Position numbers and translations under genes: made by a program. A stretch of DNA of 43,795 bases from Lentisphaerota bacterium. GTDB taxonomy: Bacteria > Verrucomicrobiota > Kiritimatiellia > JAAZAB01. Below the pieces are notes generated by a model that did not search any database, was not told the origin of the DNA, and saw only the letters and a list, made by a program, of their open reading frames with translations. The stretch covers positions 1 through 43,795 of the forward strand of contig JACPGM010000013.1 in assembly GCA_016188985.1 (NCBI GenBank), in the 5' to 3' direction. Below are positions 36,077 to 43,795 of the stretch, piece by piece (positions within the stretch are counted from its first letter, which is position 1; the number at the start of each line of letters is the position of its first letter).

Positions 36077-36236
36077 GAAATGGCGCGACCACGTGTTCCG
36101 CGTGGCTGGCGCGAGGTTTACCACGCCAGACCGGCCCAGATGTCTACGTAGGGCCTCAGCTTGCCTGCCCGCAGTGGCTGCGCCACAGACGCTGCAGGCG
36201 AGCTGAGGCCATTGGGATCGACGACCCCAAATAACC
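36077..36236. repeat. Dispersed repeat, copy 2 (other copy 20694-20772)
   Basis: Shares AAATGGCGCGAC, CTACGTAGGGCCTCAGCTTG and GAGCTGAGGCCATTGG with the copy at 20694-20772 but has two inner insertions of about 40 bases each. Confidence 0.68.
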
Positions 36237-36351
36237 GGTTACGGAGCAGGAAAAAACGATCTTGACGCGTAATTACAATAGCACCTTGCCATGAAGAACT
36301 CTGAAGAAAAACAAAGAAAAATTGCCCACCAGAGGCGGAAACGAAGGGGAG

Positions 36352-36380
36352 ATTGAAAGAAATGCCACATTTCTTTCAAT
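36352..36380. repeat. Perfect 13-bp hairpin with 3-base loop
   Basis: ATTGAAAGAAATG, CCA, CATTTCTTTCAAT. It is AT-rich, in contrast to the other palindromes of the window. It lies between divergently spaced genes' far ends and could be a terminator for the DUF2585 gene only if that gene were read through, which I doubt. Confidence 0.6.
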
Positions 36381-36549
36381 TTATTCTGATGATTCCTTGG
36401 TTTTCTTCGTTACCTTCTGTTTAAAAATTATTATCATTTTTTAGGTTACGGGCAAAGCCCGCGTTGGGCTGTTTAGAATATGTGCTTTGGAATCAACGCG
36501 GGCGCAGAAGTTTATTGTCTTTCGTAGCGGCCCCGGATGGTTGAGCAGG

Positions 36550-37098
36550 TTAATGGATCATCTGCCAGGATTTGATGGCAGCGAGCGGATAGATTAACAT
36601 CAGGATATTTAAGGTAAGGTTGTCCCTGACCCAGAAAAGCAACGCCAGTTCCGTCGCCACAAATAAAACCAATGACCAGCGCAGTCCGAAACAGCGCGCC
36701 AGCCCAAAGCCAATCGAGCAAAACAGAACATCCCCCAGCGAGTTGACGATCGAATCACCTTCATAACCCAGCCCGATGGTAGCTTCGCGGTAGCGCTGGA
36801 TAATGAACTGGGTATTCTCAAACACCTCCCACAAAGCTTCCAGCCCGATGGCGACGCAAAATCGCCAGGCGAGCGACACGCGCGGAAACAGCCGGGCAAT
36901 AATTCCATAAAACACAAGTCCGTGAAGCACGTGCGTGAAGCTGTAAGGATCGAACACATGCTGGGAATTATGAGCGCTCCAGATATCGCCGGCAAAAAAT
37001 TTCAATTGACCACAGGCGCACCACCAGATTCGCGCCTGGCTGCGCAGTTCGCAGACGGCCGCCGCCAGAATCAGGCCCAGCGCCAGCCACGGCCACAT
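36550..37098 (-). CDS. DUF2585 (UPF0314) membrane protein
   Basis: A 182-residue membrane protein with about five helices. Family landmarks are WWCACGQLKFFAGDIWSAHN, SQHVFDPYSFTHVLHG, ALWEVFENTQFIIQRYRE, GYEGDSIVNSLGD and RDNLTLNILML. The conserved His, Glu and Asp cluster within the membrane resembles VanZ-like proteins; the function is unknown. GAGAG precedes the ATG. It is not tightly linked to either neighbour. Confidence 0.85.
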   Translation of the reverse strand: MWPWLALGLILAAAVCELRSQARIWWCACGQLKFFAGDIWSAHNSQHVFDPYSFTHVLHGLVFYGIIARLFPRVSLAWRFCVAIGLEALWEVFENTQFIIQRYREATIGLGYEGDSIVNSLGDVLFCSIGFGLARCFGLRWSLVLFVATELALLFWVRDNLTLNILMLIYPLAAIKSWQMIH

Positions 37099-37291
37099 CT
37101 TCTCTCGAAGTCTATTGTTAATAATATGCGCTTCCTTTCACAGTTTCAAAGGTCATGAATTTTACCCACAGAAATATGGCTTGGCAAGCGCTGAGCTGTC
37201 TCCGATCAATGCACTTGTCGGCGCAATTGCAATTTGATAAGGTTCAGGATTTTTAGACCCAGGAGCAGTCCTAACGCATAGGAGCGATGCA

Positions 37292-38233
37292 ATGCTGGCA
37301 GTCAAGCACCTCCAGAAATCTTTCGGCCTGATCCAGGCCGTTCGCGACGTGTCGTTCCAGGTTGACCGCGGCGAGGTTCTGGGCTTGCTGGGGCCCAATG
37401 GTGCCGGCAAAACCACGACCATGCGCATGATTACCGGCTTCCTGCCGCCGGCGGCGGGAACGGCCCTTATCATGGGCCATGATATCAGCGCCGAGCCCGT
37501 TCAGGCAAAAAAGCAGCTTGGCTACCTCCCGGAAAACGCGCCGGTCTACGCCGACATGCTCGTCTGGAATTACCTGGCCTTCATCGCCGAAATCCGTGGT
37601 TTCACCGGGCGCGCCCGCGAAGAAAGAGTCCGGCAAACTATTGAAAGTTGCCGGCTGACGGACGTGCAGCACCAGGCCATCGGCACACTCTCCAAGGGCT
37701 ACAAACAGCGGGTCTGCCTGGCCCAGGCGCTGCTGCACGATCCGCCGGTGCTGATCATGGACGAGCCCACCGACGGGCTTGACCCGAACCAGAAGCATAT
37801 TGTCCGCACCATGATTCGCGCGATGGCCGCGCGCAAGGCCATTGTGATTTCCACCCACATCCTTGAGGAAGTGGAGGCTATCTGCACGCGCGCCATCATT
37901 ATCCACAATGGCGCGATCGTCGCCAACGGCACGCCCGCCGAGCTGAAAACCAGGAGCCGCAATCATGGGGCGGTCGAACTTACCGTGACGTCGCCGTCGG
38001 GCGACCTGGTGAACAAGCTGCAGGGCCTGGCCGCGGTGGCCCGCGTGGAATCCCAGTTGCCGCGCGTCATAGCCTATCCCCGGGCCTCCGGCGATGGATC
38101 GTCCCGGCTCACCCAGGAAATTGTAAGCCTGCTCAAAGCCAATCCGGAATGGAACGTGACCGCGCTGAAAACGCTGGAAGGCCGCTTGGACGACGTCTTC
38201 CGTGAACTGACCGAAAGCAAGCAAGGAACCTGA
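37292..38233 (+). CDS. GldA-like ABC transporter ATPase
   Basis: A 313-residue ABC ATPase. Walker A is GPNGAGKTTTM, the Q-loop is LGYLPENAPVY, the signature is LSKGYKQRV, and Walker B is VLIMDEPTDGLDP with the switch His in STHILEE. The C-terminal ~80 residues are the regulatory extension seen in GldA/CcmA-like exporters. AGGAG lies seven bases before the ATG. The following permease, GldG-like and DUF4340 genes form the typical set seen in PVC and Bacteroidetes; outside gliding bacteria the substrate is unknown. Confidence 0.92.
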   Translation: MLAVKHLQKSFGLIQAVRDVSFQVDRGEVLGLLGPNGAGKTTTMRMITGFLPPAAGTALIMGHDISAEPVQAKKQLGYLPENAPVYADMLVWNYLAFIAEIRGFTGRAREERVRQTIESCRLTDVQHQAIGTLSKGYKQRVCLAQALLHDPPVLIMDEPTDGLDPNQKHIVRTMIRAMAARKAIVISTHILEEVEAICTRAIIIHNGAIVANGTPAELKTRSRNHGAVELTVTSPSGDLVNKLQGLAAVARVESQLPRVIAYPRASGDGSSRLTQEIVSLLKANPEWNVTALKTLEGRLDDVFRELTESKQGT

Positions 38234-38236
38234 TTA

Positions 38237-38980
38237 ATGGACTTTCTACGCAACACGCGGGCCATCAGCAAACGCGAGCTGGCCTCTTATTTTGAGTCGC
38301 CGGTGGCCTATGTCTTTATGGTGGTATTCCTGATGCTGCTCGGGTTTCTGACATTTTTCGTGGCGCGATTTTATGAGAACGGCCAGGCCGATCTGCGCGG
38401 CTTTTTCTTCTGGCACCCGTGGGTATTCCTCATGCTGGTTCCGGCGGCGGCCATGCGGCTCTGGGCGGAAGAGCGCCGGGCCGGAACCATCGAAACTCTG
38501 CTGACTCTGCCCGTAACCGCCGGGCAGGCCATTCTCGGCAAATTCCTGGCCGCCTGGATTTTTATCGGACTCATCGTGGCTTTGACCTTTCCCATCGTGC
38601 TCACTTGCGCCTACCTGGGCGCGCCGGATCGCGGCGCCATTATCGGCGGCTATCTCGGCAGTTTGCTGCTCGCCGGCGCCTACCTGGCCGTGGGCATGCT
38701 CACCTCGGCCCTGACGCGCAACCAGGTAATCAGCTTTGTGCTTTCCGTAGTCATTTGCCTGTTTCTCCTGCTGGCCGGCTGGCCGCCGGTAACGGATCTC
38801 CTGGTGCACTGGGCGCCGGGCTGGCTGGTGCGCTGCGTGGCGGCTTTCAGTTTCATGCCGCACTATGAGGCTTTCCAGAAAGGCGTGCTGGACCTGCGCG
38901 ATTTTGCCTATTACCTGAGTGTGATTGTTTTCATGTTGTTCGGCACGCACCTGGTGCTGGAAAATCGGAAAGCCGCGTAA
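38237..38980 (+). CDS. GldF-like ABC-2 permease
   Basis: A 247-residue ABC-2-type permease with six helices. It opens with ISKRELASYFESPVAYVFMV, a recognisable GldF/NosY-like start, and has EERRAGTIETLLTLPVT between helices 2 and 3. It partners the ATPase three bases upstream. AAGGA precedes the ATG. Confidence 0.9.
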   Translation: MDFLRNTRAISKRELASYFESPVAYVFMVVFLMLLGFLTFFVARFYENGQADLRGFFFWHPWVFLMLVPAAAMRLWAEERRAGTIETLLTLPVTAGQAILGKFLAAWIFIGLIVALTFPIVLTCAYLGAPDRGAIIGGYLGSLLLAGAYLAVGMLTSALTRNQVISFVLSVVICLFLLLAGWPPVTDLLVHWAPGWLVRCVAAFSFMPHYEAFQKGVLDLRDFAYYLSVIVFMLFGTHLVLENRKAA

Positions 38981-39040
38981 TTATAGAACTAAATTCCAAA
39001 GTCCAAGCTCCAAATTCCAAGAAAATACAATCAATTAAAT

Positions 39041-39185
39041 TTAACCAAACATATTTGAAATTTTGGTAGGGCGCTCTCGCCGAGAGCGCCGCGGACGGCT
39101 CGGCGAGCCGTCCCTACCTTGGAGTAGCCAAGCTGCGCAATAGGAAAAATGTTCAATACGAATTCTCCACCTGAGGCGGATCCGC
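39041..39185 (+). repeat. ~146-bp inverted dispersed repeat, copy 2
   Basis: Reverse-complement copy of 30445-30592, with near identity along the full length. On both sides lie short words of the TCCAAATTCCAA / TTGGAATTTGGAA type (38990-39022 and 39235-39272), another low-complexity family common in some PVC genomes. The gap 38981-39310 holds no gene. Confidence 0.9.
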
Positions 39186-39310
39186 TTGTTTTGTCTTTTC
39201 CGCCATAAGCGGATCCGCTAAAGGCGGAATTGAAATTTGATTATTCCTTGGAATCTGGATTTTGGAATTTGGAACCCATCCGTCTTTTGCATCAAAACAA
39301 AGCAACACTT

Positions 39311-41233
39311 ATGAAAGCGCGACAACTCTGGAAATTCGCCGGCAGCCTGATAGGGCTGCTGACGTTGCTGGCCATCCTGATTGCGGCTAATGTACTGCTC
39401 AGCCGTGTGCGGGTCCGCGCGGACTTGACGGAAGAAAAACTCTACACGCTCGCCGAGGGCACGCGCACGATTCTACAGTCGCTGGACGTTCCCGTGACAC
39501 TCAAGTTCTTCTTTTCCGGCAATGCGCCGGAAATACCCATGCCGCTTAAATATTTTGCCCAGCAGGTTGAAGACCTGCTGAAAGAATATGAATTGACCTC
39601 GGGCGGCAGAGTGCGCATGGAAACCTACGATCCCAAACCGGATTCGGACGCCGAGGAATGGGCGCAGCGCTACGGCCTGGCTGGCCAACAACTCGGCCTC
39701 ATGGGGCCTGAACTCTACCTGGGCCTGGTAGCCGTGAAGGGCGACGCCCATGCCATTTTGCCCTTTCTCGATCCGCGCAATGAAGAGTTGCTGGAGTATA
39801 ACATTACCCAATTGATTGCCCGCCTCGCTAATCCCAAAAAACCGGCTATCGGTATCCTTAGCAGTCTGCCGGTCATGGGGGTGCGCTCGTTTCCCTATGC
39901 CCTACCCGGCCAGCCCCGCCCCAAAAGCCAGCCGCCCTGGGTTGCGTTCCAGGACCTGGAAAAGGATTACGAAGTCCGACAGCTGCCGGCTGAGCCGGAC
40001 GTAATTGACACGAATCTGGACGCCCTGGTGGTAGTGCATCCCAAAAACCTTTCCGAAAAAACTCTTTATGCGCTTGACCAGTTTGTCCTCCAAGGCGGCC
40101 GCCTGCTGGCGTTTATTGATCCCTTCTGCCTGGCCGAGGCCATGAGCCAGGAGCAGTCCATGGGCATGGCGCACCCCATGTCGGAACTTAGCCGTCTGAC
40201 CACCGCCTGGGGCATTAACTATGAGCCTGATAAGGTTGTCGCCGATCTTGACGCCAGCACCCGCGTGCGGCGTTCTGACAATACGGTAGAAAACAACCCG
40301 GTATTCCTGAGCCTGCGCCAATTCAACATTGACGGCAAAGATATTATCACCTCGGCGCTGGAATCGCTTGCGCTGCCGACTGCCGGCGCATTTTCGGGAA
40401 CACCCGCGGCCGGCTTGAGCGTTGGCTCCCTGCTGGTTTCCTCGGATCAATCGGAACTGATCAACACCATGACCGCGCAAATGGGCGAGGAAGCTGTCCG
40501 CCGCGAGTTTCGCAGCGGCTTGAAGCGCTTGAACCTGGCTATCCGCCTGCACGGCAAGTTCCAAACCGCGTTCCCGGAGGGCAAGCCCAAGGCCGCGCCT
40601 GCGCCGGATAAAGAAGCCGCCGAACCTGAGAAAGAAGCGCAACCGCCGGAAGATACTGCCCCGGCCCTCAAGGAAAGCGCCAAGCCCACCACGGTAATCC
40701 TGGTAGCCGATGTGGACCTGCTCTACGACGCCTTCGCCGTGCAGGAATTGCCTTTCTTTGGCCAGCGCGTGTTTCAGCCACTGAACGACAATATCAATTT
40801 CCTGGCCAATGCGCTGGAACAGCTTGCCGGCAGCGCGGCGCTCTCCCAGATCCGCGCGCGCGGCCGGTTCGATCGCCCATTTGACCGCGTCCTGGAACTT
40901 CAGCGCGCGGCGCAACAGCGCTGGCTGCTGCAGGAGCGCGCGCTCCAGGAACAGTTGGAGGCAACCCGGCAGCGGTTAGACAGCTTGCAGGCCAGCAAGG
41001 ATAAGAGTCAGCGTTTCATCTTAAGCCCCGAACAGGAGGCGGAAATTGCCAGATTCAAGCAGGAACAGATCAAGACGCAGCGCGAGCTCAAACAGGTGCG
41101 CAAGAACTTGCGCGAAGGCATAGAGCGGCTGGGCGTGGCGGTCAAAGCCATCAACATCCTTTCCATGCCGGTCCTGGTTTGCCTGGCCGGCATGGCCTTT
41201 GCCTGGCATCGGCGGCGAAGCGTGGAGCATTGA
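39311..41233 (+). CDS. GldG-like ABC auxiliary membrane protein
   Basis: A 640-residue protein with an N-terminal helix (FAGSLIGLLTLLAILIAANVLL), a large periplasmic ABC_transp_aux/GldG domain starting RADLTEEKLYTLAEGTRTIL, a Pro/Glu/Ala-rich linker (~425-455), a coiled coil (~535-605, QEQLEATRQRL and KTQRELKQVRKNL) and a C-terminal helix. GldG homologues pair with GldA/GldF exporters. ATG 39311 is chosen because it begins right before the helix; the in-frame extension upstream runs through repeat DNA. No good ribosome-binding site is visible. Confidence 0.87.
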   Translation: MKARQLWKFAGSLIGLLTLLAILIAANVLLSRVRVRADLTEEKLYTLAEGTRTILQSLDVPVTLKFFFSGNAPEIPMPLKYFAQQVEDLLKEYELTSGGRVRMETYDPKPDSDAEEWAQRYGLAGQQLGLMGPELYLGLVAVKGDAHAILPFLDPRNEELLEYNITQLIARLANPKKPAIGILSSLPVMGVRSFPYALPGQPRPKSQPPWVAFQDLEKDYEVRQLPAEPDVIDTNLDALVVVHPKNLSEKTLYALDQFVLQGGRLLAFIDPFCLAEAMSQEQSMGMAHPMSELSRLTTAWGINYEPDKVVADLDASTRVRRSDNTVENNPVFLSLRQFNIDGKDIITSALESLALPTAGAFSGTPAAGLSVGSLLVSSDQSELINTMTAQMGEEAVRREFRSGLKRLNLAIRLHGKFQTAFPEGKPKAAPAPDKEAAEPEKEAQPPEDTAPALKESAKPTTVILVADVDLLYDAFAVQELPFFGQRVFQPLNDNINFLANALEQLAGSAALSQIRARGRFDRPFDRVLELQRAAQQRWLLQERALQEQLEATRQRLDSLQASKDKSQRFILSPEQEAEIARFKQEQIKTQRELKQVRKNLREGIERLGVAVKAINILSMPVLVCLAGMAFAWHRRRSVEH

Positions 41234-41289
41234 CCGCTAATATATTTGTGAATCTTGTACCTCTTTGTGGCTAATTTTTCATTACTGCT

Positions 41290-42555
41290 ATGAAGCCGCG
41301 TAATCTTATCCTGCTCGTGGTCGCAGCGGCGGTTCTGGTCGGCTGGGCGGCCTGGGTACTGCGGCCGCCGGCAAAACCGGAAATCGTCCTGATCGGCACG
41401 AAAATCCTGCCGGGGTTGCCGATCAACCGCGTGAACAAGATCGTGCTGGCCACCACCAACGCCACGCTCACCCTGGCCAAAGCGAAAGGTATTTGGGCAG
41501 TGGCTGACCGGTTCAATTATCCCGCCGCTTTCGACAAGATCGCCGAGAGCCTCATTCAACTAAGTGAACTGAAGGTCGGCCAAGTGGTAAGCGCGGACGA
41601 AAAGCAGAAGGGCGCTTTTAATCTCCTGGACCCCAGCGGAACCTCGCCGGCGCCGAAGGAGCACTGTGGCACCCGCCTGGAACTGCGGGACGAAAACGAC
41701 GGGCTGCTGGCCTGGCTGCTGATCGGCAAACCTTTTATGCGCGCGGCCGCGCCCGGCGGCATGTCCAGCCCGTGGTCCTTCGGCGATTATCCTGACGGGC
41801 AATACGTGTTGGGCGCCAATGATCGCGTCTTCCTGGTCAGCCAGAATCTCGCGGAGCTGACCGTTGCGGCCAAGGACTGGCTGGAAAGCGAACTCTTTAA
41901 CGAGAACGCCACCAACCTCCAGGAAATTTCCGTAACCGGGCCCTCGCGCGAGCCGATCAAGCTCGCACGGCCAAAGGAAGGCGGGAGTTTAGTCTTGGAA
42001 GGGCTCTCCCCTGAACAGGGCACATTGGACGGCGCCAAGGGTGATCAACTCAGCGGCGCCTTAAGTTTCCTGAGATTTGACGACATTGCCGATCCGGCCC
42101 TGGCTGCCAAGGAAACCGGCCTGGATCAGCCGGTGTTATTCGAAGCTCGCACCAGCCTGGGGCGCACCTACACCATTCGCATCGGCAACACGCTGACCAA
42201 CGACGCTTTGGCGCGTTATGTTCAAGCGGCGGTATCCTGGCAGGCGCCGGCGGGATCGCAAGCCACGGAGAAAGAAGCCACGGAAAAATTAGAGACCGCG
42301 ACCAACGAAGTAGCGGCAGCTCAGGCTAAGGAACAGCAGGCCGCAGAAGCCATGGCGCTCAACGAGCGCTTAGCGCCATGGATTTATATTCTCAAGTCCT
42401 ATCGGGTGGAGCCGTTCCTGATTAAGCGCGCCGACCTGATCAAGAAACCGGAAGCGCCCCAGCCAGACGCCGGCCTGCCCGCCGTAACCCCTGTGGCGAA
42501 GGAGGGACGACAGACGACGGACACCGGAGGGCAGATGACAGAAACTGGAAAATAG
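41290..42555 (+). CDS. DUF4340 protein
   Basis: A 421-residue protein with one N-terminal helix (LILLVVAAAVLVGWAAWVL) and a periplasmic DUF4340 region: VNKIVLATTNATLTLAKAKG, WAVADRFNYPAAFDKI, and repeats of the same fold later. DUF4340 proteins regularly follow gldG-like genes in this type of operon; their job is not known. The last ~20 residues (QTTDTGGQMTETGK) are a read-through into repeat-like DNA, so the native C-terminus may be shorter. Confidence 0.83.
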   Translation: MKPRNLILLVVAAAVLVGWAAWVLRPPAKPEIVLIGTKILPGLPINRVNKIVLATTNATLTLAKAKGIWAVADRFNYPAAFDKIAESLIQLSELKVGQVVSADEKQKGAFNLLDPSGTSPAPKEHCGTRLELRDENDGLLAWLLIGKPFMRAAAPGGMSSPWSFGDYPDGQYVLGANDRVFLVSQNLAELTVAAKDWLESELFNENATNLQEISVTGPSREPIKLARPKEGGSLVLEGLSPEQGTLDGAKGDQLSGALSFLRFDDIADPALAAKETGLDQPVLFEARTSLGRTYTIRIGNTLTNDALARYVQAAVSWQAPAGSQATEKEATEKLETATNEVAAAQAKEQQAAEAMALNERLAPWIYILKSYRVEPFLIKRADLIKKPEAPQPDAGLPAVTPVAKEGRQTTDTGGQMTETGK

Positions 42556-42640
42556 ATGATTTGATGATTGGTTGATTCGTAAAAACTAAGAACCGCAGCC
42601 TTACCAATCGTCGAATCACCGAACCAACGAATCATCAAAT
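42556..42640. repeat. Imperfect inverted repeat between DUF4340 and moxR genes
   Basis: ATTTGATGATTGGTTGATTC on the left and GAACCAACGAATCATCAAAT on the right pair over most of their length. It is one more dispersed, AT-rich palindrome. Confidence 0.6.
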
Positions 42641-42661
42641 TCCCAGCGGGGAGTTCAAGCT

Positions 42662-43657
42662 ATGGCTATAGATCACGTTGAAATTACCAAGACCACTGAC
42701 CTGATTCACGAACACACCAAGGTCATCGAACAAGTCCGCTCAGAGGTGATGAAGCTGCTGGTAGGCCAGGAGCGCATGCTGGACCGCATGCTGATCGCGC
42801 TTTTCGCGGGCGGGCATATCCTGCTGGAAGGCGTGCCCGGACTGGCCAAGACCATGGCGGTGAAAACGCTGGCCCAGGCGCTGGCGCTCAAGTTCCAGCG
42901 CATCAGTTTCACGCCGGACTTACTGCCGGCCGACCTGATCGGCACGCAAGTCTACGATCCGCGCACCGGCGCGTTCACCCCGAAACAAGGGCCGGTCTTC
43001 ACCAATTTCCTGCTGGCGGATGAAATCAACCGCGCCCCGGCCAAGGTGCAGTCGGCCTTATTGGAGGCCATGCAGGAACACCAGGTGACCATTGGCGATA
43101 AAACCTATCCCCTGCCCGAGCCCTTCCTGGTTATGGCCACGCAGAACCCCATCGAGCAGGAAGGCACCTATCCCCTGCCCGAAGCCCAGATTGACCGCTT
43201 CATGCTCAAGTGCAAAATCAGTTATCCCTCCAAGGACGATGAGCGCCGGATTATGAACCGCTTCACGCGCAAACTGGATGCGCAGATCAATGCCGTCATG
43301 ACCGCCGCGCAGATTTTTCAGTTGCGCGAACTGCTGGATCAGGTCTATTGCGACGAGAAGGTCGGCGATTACATTCTCGACCTCGTGTTTGCCACGCGGG
43401 AGCCCTCGGCCTACAACCTGAAGGCTGATCACCAGATTGAGTACGGGGCTTCGCCGCGGGCCACGCTTTACCTGAACCTGGCCGCGCGCGCCAACGCCCT
43501 GCTGCATGGCCGCGGCTATGCCACCCCGCAGGACGTCAAGGAAATCGCCCACGACGTGCTGCGCCATCGGATTATCCTGACTTACGAGGCCGAGGCCGAA
43601 GAAGTTACCAGCGAAGACCTGGTCACGCGCCTGTTGGAAACCATCCCCGTGCCGTGA
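42662..43657 (+). CDS. MoxR-family AAA ATPase
   Basis: A 331-residue MoxR ATPase. Walker A is GVPGLAKT (~59-66), Walker B is LLADEINRAPAKVQ (~118-131), and the ATQNPIEQEGTYPLPEAQID segment is the family hallmark. Such proteins act with a DUF58 protein and VWA-domain proteins as chaperones for membrane or metal-enzyme complexes; those partners probably lie just past the right edge. GGGGAG precedes the ATG. Confidence 0.93.
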   Translation: MAIDHVEITKTTDLIHEHTKVIEQVRSEVMKLLVGQERMLDRMLIALFAGGHILLEGVPGLAKTMAVKTLAQALALKFQRISFTPDLLPADLIGTQVYDPRTGAFTPKQGPVFTNFLLADEINRAPAKVQSALLEAMQEHQVTIGDKTYPLPEPFLVMATQNPIEQEGTYPLPEAQIDRFMLKCKISYPSKDDERRIMNRFTRKLDAQINAVMTAAQIFQLRELLDQVYCDEKVGDYILDLVFATREPSAYNLKADHQIEYGASPRATLYLNLAARANALLHGRGYATPQDVKEIAHDVLRHRIILTYEAEAEEVTSEDLVTRLLETIPVP

Positions 43658-43716
43658 AAGAATGGTTAATGGGAAATGGTCGATGGTTTACGAATCAAAA
43701 TCCAGGCGCATTCCGT

Positions 43717-43795
43717 CATTCCCGCGCAGGCGGGAATCCAGTTTGTAGCCGCGCCCGCCCGCCTGCAACGCTGTGCGTAGCACTGCGGGCAGGTG
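43717..43795. repeat. Dispersed repeats at right window edge
   Basis: TCATTCCCGCGCAGGCGGGA at about 43717-43736 is a short palindrome. It is followed at 43743-43795 by the element also present at 459-520. No gene starts before the window ends. Confidence 0.6.

Larger units (their letters stand above)
35783..36549. other. Long intergenic region with several repeats
   Basis: No gene is supported in 767 bases; the open frames are short and overlap on both strands. It holds a GGCGGATCCGCC palindrome (~35960), the long copy of the CTACGTAGGGCC repeat (36077-36236), a perfect 13-bp hairpin (36352-36380), and AAAATTATTATCATTTTTTA (~36424-36443), which resembles a Fur box only weakly. The promoter of the resB-ccsA-ahb run must lie here. 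Confidence 0.55.

Noticed and set aside
36424-36443. A second Fur box (AAAATTATTATCATTTTTTA)
   Set aside because: Only about 14 of 19 positions fit, it is in generic AT-rich DNA, and it lies ~650 bases from the nearest start it could control.

Overview
The window is a GC-rich, densely coded bacterial chromosomal segment. I read it as a Gram-negative, anaerobic or microaerobic member of, or close to, the PVC group (Verrucomicrobia/Kiritimatiellae/Lentisphaerae/Planctomycetes). This rests on three things: many dispersed GC-rich palindromes between genes, a Gld-type ABC exporter / DUF4340 / MoxR operon, and an oxygen-independent haem route beside a periplasmic type II molybdoenzyme. The taxonomic call is inference only.

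Left part (1-8.6 kb): a partial hypothetical gene; a three-gene leftward set of AmrS-type radical SAM enzyme, 63-residue Tat-signal micro-protein and a very large membrane fusion (spermidine-synthase-like, FMN-binding and NapH/NosR-like 4Fe-4S parts); a DUF4143 ATPase; and an alpha/beta hydrolase.

Respiratory operon (8.9-18.5 kb, plus strand): an Rrf2-family regulator is translationally coupled to a Tat-exported NarG/NxrA-like molybdopterin subunit. It is followed by a NarH/NxrB-like four-cluster subunit, a TorD/NarJ-like chaperone, an ethylbenzene-dehydrogenase-type haem b subunit, a SCO1-like copper chaperone, a CuA-type cupredoxin fused to a NapH/NosR-like polyferredoxin, and a second membrane-anchored CuA-type cupredoxin. 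No cytochrome oxidase subunit I or NosZ is present, so the CuA domains look like electron carriers for the molybdoenzyme.

Middle (18.5-20.5 kb, minus strand): a small secreted protein, a TRASH/YHS-like secreted protein and an outer-membrane-type protein with a near-consensus Fur box upstream.

Tetrapyrrole region (21-35.8 kb, minus strand): hemL, a damaged hemB, a hemC-cobA-hemD fusion that lacks the HemC cofactor domain, a met8-hemA fusion, then an AT-rich island (nucleotidyltransferase pair, MITE-like element, secretin-like protein, DUF433 remnant), then a fused ahbA-ahbB, ygbA, ahbD, ahbC, ccsA and resB. Together these encode the siroheme-dependent (Ahb) route from glutamyl-tRNA to haem b plus system II cytochrome c maturation. 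The haem products would feed the haem b subunit and c-type cytochromes.

Right part (36.5-43.8 kb): a DUF2585 membrane protein, then a plus-strand operon of GldA-like ATPase, GldF-like permease, GldG-like protein, DUF4340 protein and MoxR ATPase. Intergenic spaces carry several repeat families. One is a ~146-bp near-identical inverted pair flanking ~8.4 kb of the haem/cytochrome region. No rRNA, tRNA or CRISPR array was seen.
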